Shown here: positions 7,156 through 12,408 of the stretch, one piece after another
Numbering within the stretch: position 1 is the stretch's first letter
How the letters are laid out: the number at the start of each line of letters is the position of its first letter
Assembly (NCBI GenBank): GCA_964516635.1
Contig: CAZEZY010000070.1
Location: forward strand, 1 to 12,408
Direction: 5' to 3'
Length of the DNA: 12,408 nt
Source: CAZEZY01 sp964516635
Lineage (GTDB): Bacteria > Pseudomonadota > Gammaproteobacteria > Burkholderiales > Burkholderiaceae_C
Position numbers and translations under genes: made by a program
Notes under the pieces: generated by a model
Told to the model about the DNA's origin: nothing
Seen by the model: the letters and a program-made list of their open reading frames with translations, nothing else
Database searches by the model: none

Positions 7156-7164
7156 AAAGCACGC
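7147..7164. terminator. Hairpin with GAAA loop between convergent genes
   Basis: The perfect 7-bp inverted repeat GCGTGCT-GAAA-AGCACGC overlaps the crotonase stop codon (TGA at 7153-7155). It lies just before the IclR gene end at 7174. On the plus strand the loop is a stable GNRA-type tetraloop. There is no U-tract after the stem on either strand, so it is not a canonical intrinsic terminator. It may limit read-through between the convergent genes or protect mRNA 3' ends. Confidence 0.45.
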
Positions 7165-7173
7165 AGACGGTCG

Positions 7174-7989
7174 TCAGGACGCGCCGGCCCCGAGCTTTTC
7201 CGACAGTTCGCGGCACGTCTGCAGCAGGGCGCTGGCTTGCGGGCCCTGCGGATCGGGATTGAGCAGGGCGCTTGGTCCAATGGCCGCAATGGCCAGCGCG
7301 AGCCGGCCAAAACCGTCAAACACCGGCGCGGCCATGGCACTGATGCCGGGCATCAGTTCATCCTGCACCCGGGTGAGTCCTTGCTGCCGGATGGCCTGCA
7401 ATTCGGCCGAGAAGGCGGGGTCATCCAGGGCGCCGGGCATGCCTTCTCTGGCGAGCGCCTTCTCGATGGCGGGTCGCGACCAGAAGGCCGCAAACACCTT
7501 GCCGGTTCCGGTGTGACGCAGGGAGGCCGGCGAGCCATGTCGCATGGCCACATACACCGGGGTGGGGCCTTCTTCCACGCGGATGATCACCGGCCCTTCG
7601 CCACCCCAGACCGCGGCCGACACGGTGCAGCCGACGCGCTGGGCCAGCGCTGGCAGTTCGGCCGTGGCCAGCCGCACCGGGTCCACCTGCTGCAGGCTGA
7701 TCAGGCCCAGCTGCATGGCCAGTGGCCCCAGGCCGTAATGGCCGCTGACCGGGTCCTGCTCGATCAGGCCCAGCTTCCCAAAACTCACCAGGTAAGGGTG
7801 GGCCTTGGCGGGAGTCATGTCGGCTTCGCGGGCCAGGTCTTTGAGGGCCAGCGCGCGCCCGGTGTGGGCCAGGGCTTTCAGCAACTGGCCGCCCACTTCC
7901 ACGCTCTGGATGCCGCGCGAGGTGCGGCCTTCGGTTTCCTCCAATGGGGGCGGCATGTGGTCTGGGTGGCTCATGGGGCGATTGTCCAT
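7174..7989 (-). CDS. IclR-family transcriptional regulator
   Basis: A 271-aa protein of IclR length. The winged helix-turn-helix is at about residues 30-85 (LALKDLAREADMTPAKAHPYLV, then GLIEQDP and YGLGPLAMQLG). The C-terminal effector domain contains HTGTGKVFAAFW and GISAMAAPVFDGFGRLALAIAA, typical of the family. IclR proteins of aromatic catabolism (PcaR, PobR, MhpR) sense pathway acids and may activate or repress. This gene diverges from the MBL/hydroxylase operon and shares a 140-bp promoter region with it, so control of that operon is the natural inference. The start at 7989 has no strong ribosome binding site; an in-frame ATG at 7974 is an alternative. It converges with the crotonase gene, with an 18-bp gap. 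Confidence 0.9.
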   Translation of the reverse strand: MDNRPMSHPDHMPPPLEETEGRTSRGIQSVEVGGQLLKALAHTGRALALKDLAREADMTPAKAHPYLVSFGKLGLIEQDPVSGHYGLGPLAMQLGLISLQQVDPVRLATAELPALAQRVGCTVSAAVWGGEGPVIIRVEEGPTPVYVAMRHGSPASLRHTGTGKVFAAFWSRPAIEKALAREGMPGALDDPAFSAELQAIRQQGLTRVQDELMPGISAMAAPVFDGFGRLALAIAAIGPSALLNPDPQGPQASALLQTCRELSEKLGAGAS

Positions 7990-8021
7990 GCCGATGTCGG
8001 CGTCACGGTGGCAAATAAGGG

Positions 8022-8049
8022 TTTTTACCTAAACCAATCCGTTTGTCAA
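8022..8049 (-). promoter_or_regulatory. Candidate IclR gene promoter
   Basis: On the minus strand TTGACA (8049-8044) is followed after 16 bp by TAAAAA (8027-8022), giving a plausible sigma-70 promoter with a leader of about 25 nt to the ATG at 7989. A short dyad GGTTT-N6-AAACC (8020-8035) overlaps the -10 and could serve autoregulation. The -35 box overlaps that of the divergent MBL promoter. Confidence 0.45.
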
Positions 8050-8071
8050 TATCGAACTTTAACGCTACCAT
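8043..8071 (+). promoter_or_regulatory. Candidate promoter of the MBL/hydroxylase operon
   Basis: TTGTCA (8043-8048) and TACCAT (8066-8071) are separated by 17 bp, a good sigma-70 arrangement. The predicted start is near 8078, giving a leader of about 50 nt before the ATG at 8130. The -35 overlaps the divergent IclR promoter and an IclR-like half-site, as expected for a divergently regulated catabolic operon. Confidence 0.5.
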
Positions 8072-8107
8072 ACACTCATTGATCTATAGCAAACGTGTTC
8101 GTCATTG
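8045..8107. promoter_or_regulatory. Paired inverted IclR-type half-sites
   Basis: The minus strand at 8057-8045 reads GTTCGATATTGAC. Its first eight bases match the start of the PcaR-type operator as I remember it (GTTCGATAATCGCAC). The plus strand at 8097-8107 reads GTTCGTCATTG, matching the first 11 bases of the first site at 9 of 11 positions. The two are therefore inverted relative to each other, about 50 bp apart, and flank the predicted start of the MBL operon. One overlaps both -35 boxes. Binding by the adjacent IclR protein is inferred only. Confidence 0.45.
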
Positions 8108-8129
8108 TTGAATTTTGGAGTCCAAGCAC

Positions 8130-9086
8130 ATGAGTACCAAAACCTTCGCCTCGGCGGCTGACCTGGAAGAGAAGCAAGTGAGCTTCGAGCAGCTGTCGGA
8201 GCATGCCTGGGCCTACACGGCCGAAGGCGATCCGAACACCGGCATCATCATTGGCGACGACGCCGTGCTGGTGGCCGACACGCAAGCCACCCCCGCCATG
8301 GCGGCTGACGTGGTGCGCCGGATCCGCGAAGTCACCGACAAGCCCATCAAGTACGTCGTGCTCACCCATTACCACGCCGTGCGCGTGCTGGGCGCCAGCG
8401 CCTACCAGCCGCAGCAGATCCTGGCCAGTCAGGACACCTACGACCTGATCGTGGAGCGCGGCGAGCAGGACAAAGCCAGCGAGATTGGCCGCTTCCCGCG
8501 CCTGTTTCGCAACCTGGAGACGGTGCCCGCAGGCCTGACCTGGCCCACCATGACCTTCACCGGCAAGATGACCCTGTGGCTGGGCAAGCTGGAAGTGCAA
8601 CTGCTGCAACTGGGCCGTGGCCACACCAAAGGCGACACCGTGGTGTGGCTGCCCCAGGAACGCACCCTGCTGTCGGGTGACCTGGTGGAATTCGACGCCA
8701 CGCCCTACGCCGGGGACGCCTACTTCCAGGACTGGCCGCAGACGCTGGACAACATCGCCCAGCTCAACCCGCTGGCCCTGGTGCCCGGCCGTGGCCCGGC
8801 GCTGCGTGGCGAAGCCCAGGTGCAAAAGGGACTGGAAGTCACACGCGCCTTCGTCAGTGACGTGTGGGCCAGTGTGAAAGCCGGCGCCGATGCCGGGCGC
8901 GACCTGCGCAAGGTCTACGAAGAGACCTTTGCGAGGCTCCAGCCCAAGTACGGCGAGTGGGTGATCTTCAACCACTGCATGCCGTTCGACGTGACCCGCG
9001 CTTACGACGAAGCCACCGGCTACCCAGATCCGCGCATCTGGACCGCCGAGCGCGATCGCCAGATGTGGGAAGCCCTCGAAGGCTGA
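8130..9086 (+). CDS. Metallo-beta-lactamase-fold protein with degenerate metal site
   Basis: A 318-aa MBL-fold protein, first gene of the right operon. The ATG at 8130 is chosen because GGAG lies 9 nt upstream; an in-frame TTG at 8115 overlaps that site. The family motif HxHxDH appears as HYHAVR (residues 80-85), so His80 and His82 remain but the Asp and the last His are Val84 and Arg85. GRGHTKGDT retains His165, and LLSGDLVEFD retains Asp184. The usual PGHGP near the end of the domain is PGRGP, with Arg221 for the final His. The first metal site is thus largely intact and the second looks lost. A C-terminal FNHCMPFD contains His282, which might compensate. Lactonase, thioesterase or glyoxalase II-like hydrolysis of a pathway intermediate is possible but not shown. 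Confidence 0.85.
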   Translation: MSTKTFASAADLEEKQVSFEQLSEHAWAYTAEGDPNTGIIIGDDAVLVADTQATPAMAADVVRRIREVTDKPIKYVVLTHYHAVRVLGASAYQPQQILASQDTYDLIVERGEQDKASEIGRFPRLFRNLETVPAGLTWPTMTFTGKMTLWLGKLEVQLLQLGRGHTKGDTVVWLPQERTLLSGDLVEFDATPYAGDAYFQDWPQTLDNIAQLNPLALVPGRGPALRGEAQVQKGLEVTRAFVSDVWASVKAGADAGRDLRKVYEETFARLQPKYGEWVIFNHCMPFDVTRAYDEATGYPDPRIWTAERDRQMWEALEG

Positions 9087-9129
9087 TCGCCCCGCCCCAA
9101 CCCGAACACCGCGACCGCAGAGGACACCC

Positions 9130-10800
9130 ATGACCCCGATCGACGCCTCCCGCATCCCTTTCCGTGGCACCGGTGAAGCCGTGCAGGCCATTGAGTTTCC
9201 CTACCGCCGATCGCCCGATCAAGACGCGACCACCCCGGTGCATCACCCCATTGTGGTGGTGGGCGCCGGCCCGGTGGGCCTGACGCTGGCCATCGACCTG
9301 GCCCAGCGCGGCCAGCCGGTGGTGGTGCTGGACAACGATTTCAAACTCTCGATCGGCTCCCGGGCGCTGTGCTTCGCCAAGCGAACGCTGGAAATCTGGG
9401 ACCGCCTCGGCGTGGGCGACCCCATGGTGGACAAGGGCGTGTCCTGGAACGTGGGCAAGGTGTTCTTCAAGGACCAGCAGGTGTACCAGTTCAACCTGCT
9501 GCCCGAGCCCGCGCACGAGCGCCCGGCTTTCATCAACCTGCAGCAGTATTACTGCGAGGCCTATCTGGTGGAGCGCTGCCTGCAGTTGCCCAACATCGAG
9601 ATCCGCTGGGGCAACAAGGTCACGGGCATCGCCCCGCGCGACGACGGTGCCCTGCTGACCATCGAAACCCCTGAAGGCGCTTACTCCCTGGACGCCGGCT
9701 GGGTGCTGGCCTGCGACGGTGCCCGTTCGCCTCTGCGTGGCCTCATGGGGCTGGAGAGCAAGGGCCGCATCTTTCAGGACCGCTTCCTGATTGCCGACGT
9801 GAAAATGAAGGCCGACTTCCCGACCGAGCGCTGGTTCTGGTTCGATCCGCCCTTCCATCCCAACCAGAGTGTGCTGCTGCACCGCGAGCCCGACAACGTC
9901 TGGCGCATCGACTTCCAGCTCGGCTGGGACGCCGACCCGGAGGAAGAGAAGAAGCCGGAAAACATCGTCCCGCGCGTGAAGGCACTGCTGGGCAAAGACG
10001 CGGACTTCACCCTCGAATGGGCCAGCGTCTACACCTTCGCCTGCCTGCGCATGGACCAGTTCATCCACGGCCGGGTGATATTTGCCGGTGATGCCGCCCA
10101 CGGCGTGTCGCCCTTCGGTGCCCGTGGCGCCAACAGCGGCGTGCAGGACGCCGACAACCTGGCCTGGAAGCTGGACTGGTTGCTCAAAGGCTGGGCCGGC
10201 CCCGAATTGCTGGCCACCTACGGCCCCGAGCGTGAATACGCGGCCGACGAGAACATCCTGAACTCCACCCGCGCCACCGACTTCATCACACCCAAGAGCG
10301 AGATCAGCCGTCTGTTCCGCGACGCCACGCTCGACCTGGCCCGCGAGCACGATTTCGCCCGTCGCATCGTCAACAGCGGTCGCCTGTCGGTGCCAGCCAC
10401 GCTGCACGGTTCCCGCCTCAACACCCCGGACGGGGATGCCTTTGCCGGCAAGATGGTGCCCGGCGCGCCCCTGACCGATGCCCCGGTGCAGCGCGCCGAC
10501 GGCACCGCCAGCTGGCTCTTGCGCGAAACCGCCGAGGACTTCACGCTGCTCGTGTTCGGCCCCGTGCCAGCCTGGGCGCAAGGCCTGCCCCACGTCACCG
10601 CCATGTCCGTGGGTCAGGACCTGAGAGACGTGCAGGGTCTGGTGCAGCAGCGGCTCGATGCCACCCCGGGCACTGCCTACCTGATCCGCCCCGACCAGCA
10701 CGTGGCGGGCCGCTGGCGCCATCCCACCGAAGCCACTGTGCGCGCCGCACTGGCCACCGCCACGGCACAGCAGGCCAGCCGCATGGCGGTTGCGGCCTGA
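9130..10800 (+). CDS. Group A FAD-dependent aromatic hydroxylase (PheA/TfdB/MhpA-type)
   Basis: A 556-aa flavoprotein monooxygenase. The FAD dinucleotide motif VVVGAGPVGLTLA is at residues 42-54. The DG motif ACDGARSPLRG is at 194-204, and the GD motif FAGDAAHGVSPFGARGANSG is at 318-337. The C-terminal domain is of the thioredoxin-like type and ends with the typical YLIRPDQHVAGRW. Such enzymes use NAD(P)H and O2 to add a hydroxyl to a phenolic ring. An AGAGGA site precedes the ATG, 43 nt after the MBL gene. The DUF2783-type gene follows by 17 nt. That pairing recalls the 3-hydroxyphenylacetate 6-hydroxylase system MhaA/MhaB, where a small coupling protein accompanies the flavoprotein. A downstream fumarylacetoacetase supports para-hydroxylation to a homogentisate- or gentisate-like hydroquinone. 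A 3-hydroxybenzoate or 3-hydroxyphenylpropionate hydroxylase is also possible. Confidence 0.9.
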   Translation: MTPIDASRIPFRGTGEAVQAIEFPYRRSPDQDATTPVHHPIVVVGAGPVGLTLAIDLAQRGQPVVVLDNDFKLSIGSRALCFAKRTLEIWDRLGVGDPMVDKGVSWNVGKVFFKDQQVYQFNLLPEPAHERPAFINLQQYYCEAYLVERCLQLPNIEIRWGNKVTGIAPRDDGALLTIETPEGAYSLDAGWVLACDGARSPLRGLMGLESKGRIFQDRFLIADVKMKADFPTERWFWFDPPFHPNQSVLLHREPDNVWRIDFQLGWDADPEEEKKPENIVPRVKALLGKDADFTLEWASVYTFACLRMDQFIHGRVIFAGDAAHGVSPFGARGANSGVQDADNLAWKLDWLLKGWAGPELLATYGPEREYAADENILNSTRATDFITPKSEISRLFRDATLDLAREHDFARRIVNSGRLSVPATLHGSRLNTPDGDAFAGKMVPGAPLTDAPVQRADGTASWLLRETAEDFTLLVFGPVPAWAQGLPHVTAMSVGQDLRDVQGLVQQRLDATPGTAYLIRPDQHVAGRWRHPTEATVRAALATATAQQASRMAVAA

Positions 10801-10817
10801 ACCGCCAGGAGATCGAG

Positions 10818-11093
10818 ATGCTCAACACCCAACCCACCGCCTTGCCCTACGACGACATGTACGAGGCGCTCATTGCCGCGCACAACGGTCTGAGCACCGA
10901 GCAGAGCCACGCCATGAATGCCCGCCTGGTGCTGCTGCTGGCCAACCACATTGGCGACCTGGCCGTGCTCAAGGAGGCCTTCCGGGTCGCGCGCCACAGC
11001 GCTGCGCCGGAGGCGGGCGAACCCGCCGTCAATTCCATCGTCGACAAGTCGGCCATCACGCCGGTGGTGCCCAGCCACGCGGCGGCCGCCTGA
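10818..11093 (+). CDS. Small DUF2783-type protein, possible hydroxylase coupling partner
   Basis: A 91-aa protein with an AGGAG ribosome binding site, starting 17 nt after the hydroxylase. The core DDMYEALIAAHNGLSTEQ followed by NARLVLLLANHIGD (about residues 15-50) is, as I remember it, the signature of DUF2783 proteins, which commonly sit next to FAD-dependent oxidoreductases. The C-terminal third is Ala-rich and of low complexity. It has no signal peptide or membrane segment and no Cys, so it is not a ferredoxin. By analogy with MhaB of Pseudomonas putida U, it may couple NADH oxidation to hydroxylation or stabilise the flavoprotein. This function is inference from position and size. Confidence 0.75.
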   Translation: MLNTQPTALPYDDMYEALIAAHNGLSTEQSHAMNARLVLLLANHIGDLAVLKEAFRVARHSAAPEAGEPAVNSIVDKSAITPVVPSHAAAA

Positions 11094-11128
11094 TCCCACC
11101 TCATCGGTCCATCCATCGGAGACACACC

Positions 11129-11668
11129 ATGTCATTGATCCAGAACATCCACCACGTGGCCTACCGCTGCAAGGACGCCAAGGAAACCGTGGAGTGGTAC
11201 ACCCAGCACCTCGACATGAAGTTCGTGCTGGCCATCGCCGAAAACGAAGTGCCTTCCACCAAGGCGCCGGACCCGTACATGCACATCTTTCTGGACGCGG
11301 GCAACGGCAACGTCCTGGCCTTTTTCGAACTGCCCACGCAAAAGCCCATGGGCCGCGACGAGAACACCCCGGCCTGGGTGCAGCACCTGGCGCTCAAGGT
11401 TGACTCCATGGACACGCTGCTCGCCACCAAGGAGAAGCTGGTGGCCGCTGGCATTGACGTGATTGGCCCGACCGATCACACCATTTTCAAGAGCATTTAC
11501 TTCTTCGACCCGAACGGCCACCGTCTGGAACTGGCCGCCGACACCGGCACCCCCGACATGTACCGCAAGCTTGACGAGGTGAAGTGGGACATGCTGGAAG
11601 AGTGGAGCCGCACCAAGCAGGCCCCCAAGCACGCCGCCTGGATGCACGACGGCAGCATGGCCAGCTGA
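11129..11668 (+). CDS. One-domain VOC-superfamily protein (glyoxalase/extradiol dioxygenase fold)
   Basis: A 179-aa protein with two beta-alpha-beta-beta-beta modules. The start is the ATG at 11129 (GGAGA upstream), 35 nt after the small gene; an open extension to 10790 overlaps that gene and is rejected. The metal ligands look complete: His9 in IHHVAY, His86 in VQHLAL and Glu134 in GHRLELA. Glu67 in AFFELP sits where E. coli glyoxalase I has its fourth ligand; the 19- and 48-residue spacings to the later ligands resemble it. The protein could be a glyoxalase-like isomerase, hydrolase or dioxygenase. Its position between a ring hydroxylase and a fumarylacetoacetase suggests action on the ring-cleavage substrate or product. 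Function is not certain. Confidence 0.85.
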   Translation: MSLIQNIHHVAYRCKDAKETVEWYTQHLDMKFVLAIAENEVPSTKAPDPYMHIFLDAGNGNVLAFFELPTQKPMGRDENTPAWVQHLALKVDSMDTLLATKEKLVAAGIDVIGPTDHTIFKSIYFFDPNGHRLELAADTGTPDMYRKLDEVKWDMLEEWSRTKQAPKHAAWMHDGSMAS

Positions 11669-11678
11669 GGACCCCCGG

Positions 11679-12408
11679 ATGACGCAACTCAACGAAACCC
11701 ACGACCCGGCATTGACCAGCTGGGTCGCGTCGGCCAACGCGGCCGGCACCGACTTCCCGATCCAGAACCTGCCGTTTGCGGTGTTCCGCCGCCAGGGTTC
11801 GGCCGAAGCGTGGCGCGGGGGCGTGGCCATTGGCGACCAGATCGTCGACCTGGCCGCGGTGGCCCAGGCCGGCGTGTTCACCGGCGAAGCGGCCCGGGCC
11901 GCACAGGCCGGCGCGCAGGACAAGCTCAACGCGCTGATGGCGCTGGGGCAGGGTGACTGGTCGGCCCTGCGGCTGGCCCTGTCGCGTGGCCTGCGAGCGG
12001 GCAGTGCCCAGCAGGCGGCGCTGCAGGCCTGCCTGGTCCCCCAGTCCGAAGCCGAGCACGACGTGCCCGCCCGCATCGGCGACTACACCGATTTTTACAC
12101 CTCGGTGTACCACGCCACCAACATCGGCAAGCAGTTTCGGCCCGACAACCCGTTGCTGCCCAACTACAAGTGGGTGCCCATTGGCTACCACGGTCGAGCG
12201 TCCAGCATCGGCGTGTCGGGTCAGGCTTTCCACCGGCCCAAAGGCCAGATCAAGAAGCCCGATGCCGAAGCCCCGGTTCTCGGCGCCAGCCAGCGCATGG
12301 ACATCGAACTGGAACTGGGCGTGTTCATCGGCACGGGCAATGCGTTGGGCGATCCCATCGCCATCACCGAGGCCGAGCAGCACGTGTTCGGCATCTGCCT
12401 GCTCAACG
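11679..12408 (+). CDS. fahA: Fumarylacetoacetase, full-length type, partial at window end
   Basis: The first 243 codons of a larger protein are visible; the frame is open to the window edge. The N-terminal domain (FPIQNLPFAVF) is followed by DYTDFYTSVYHATNIG, which carries the metal-binding Asp138 and catalytic His145 (mouse Asp126 and His133). Arg154, the GYHGRASS segment (169-176) and the metal ligands Glu210 and Glu212 in MDIELELGVF also match the family. Length and N-terminal domain fit fumarylacetoacetase (about 420-430 aa), not the shorter fumarylpyruvate hydrolases of gentisate pathways. It hydrolyses fumarylacetoacetate to fumarate and acetoacetate, the last step of tyrosine/homogentisate catabolism. 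It lies 10 nt after the VOC gene, with a GAGGA site at the VOC stop, so it belongs to the right operon. The remaining ligands lie outside the window. Confidence 0.92.
   Translation, partial: MTQLNETHDPALTSWVASANAAGTDFPIQNLPFAVFRRQGSAEAWRGGVAIGDQIVDLAAVAQAGVFTGEAARAAQAGAQDKLNALMALGQGDWSALRLALSRGLRAGSAQQAALQACLVPQSEAEHDVPARIGDYTDFYTSVYHATNIGKQFRPDNPLLPNYKWVPIGYHGRASSIGVSGQAFHRPKGQIKKPDAEAPVLGASQRMDIELELGVFIGTGNALGDPIAITEAEQHVFGICLLN

Noticed and set aside
8968..10722. Minus-strand open frame of 584 codons across the FAD hydroxylase gene
   Set aside because: It is a shadow of the hydroxylase in GC-rich DNA, with no family features; the plus-strand protein has FAD, DG and GD motifs.
10790..11128. 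N-terminal extension of the VOC protein
   Set aside because: It overlaps the DUF2783-type gene in another frame; the ATG at 11129 has its own site and yields a standard VOC start.
11487..12383. Minus-strand frame of about 298 codons opposite the VOC and fumarylacetoacetase genes
   Set aside because: No domain signal, and it conflicts with two well-supported plus-strand genes.
1..12408. Search for CRISPR arrays, insertion sequences, att sites, tRNA genes and riboswitches
   Set aside because: No regularly spaced repeats, transposase motifs, terminal repeats or tRNA-like folds were noticed by eye; gaps between genes are all under 190 bp.

Overview
The window is GC-rich, densely coding DNA (largest gap under 190 bp) from what looks like a betaproteobacterium of the order Burkholderiales, perhaps Comamonadaceae. 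That placement rests on base composition, codon use and the aromatic-catabolism gene content; no rRNA or other taxonomic marker is present. Every gene concerns the breakdown of aromatic or acyl-CoA compounds or its regulation. I see no tRNA, rRNA, insertion sequence, CRISPR array or large repeat.

Left part (1-5535, minus strand): a tight six-gene operon read right to left, with gaps of only 23-28 nt. It encodes an enoyl-CoA hydratase, a feruloyl-CoA-synthase-type acyl-CoA ligase, an NAD-dependent short-chain 3-hydroxyacyl-CoA dehydrogenase, a beta-ketothiolase, a 4-hydroxybenzoyl-CoA-type thioesterase and a flavin-reductase-like protein cut by the window edge. Together they suggest CoA-dependent beta-oxidative shortening of a hydroxycinnamate (C6-C3) to a hydroxybenzoyl-CoA, then release of the free hydroxybenzoate.

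Middle part (5536-7155, plus strand): a TetR-family regulator reads away from the operon and overlaps, by ATGA, a second crotonase-family gene whose two hydratase glutamates are replaced. The 184-bp divergent region holds a candidate promoter for the left operon and short dyads that could bind the TetR protein. A 7-bp GAAA-loop hairpin marks the convergent junction with the IclR gene.

Right part (7174-12408): an IclR-family regulator (minus strand) diverges from a five-gene plus-strand operon. This encodes an unusual metallo-beta-lactamase-fold protein with altered metal motifs, a group A FAD-dependent aromatic hydroxylase, a small DUF2783-type protein, a one-domain VOC (glyoxalase/extradiol dioxygenase fold) protein, and a full-length-type fumarylacetoacetase cut by the window end. 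The order resembles a peripheral hydroxylase plus homogentisate-type lower pathway (hydroxylation, ring cleavage, hydrolysis of a fumarylacetoacetate-like product). No cupin homogentisate 1,2-dioxygenase is visible, which leaves open whether the VOC protein supplies ring cleavage or isomerisation. The shared IclR/MBL promoter has overlapping -35 boxes and a pair of inverted PcaR/PobR-like half-sites.

The most unusual points are the degenerate MBL protein within an aromatic operon, the hydroxylase plus DUF2783 pair, the VOC protein at the ring-cleavage position, and the catalytically altered crotonase paired with TetR.
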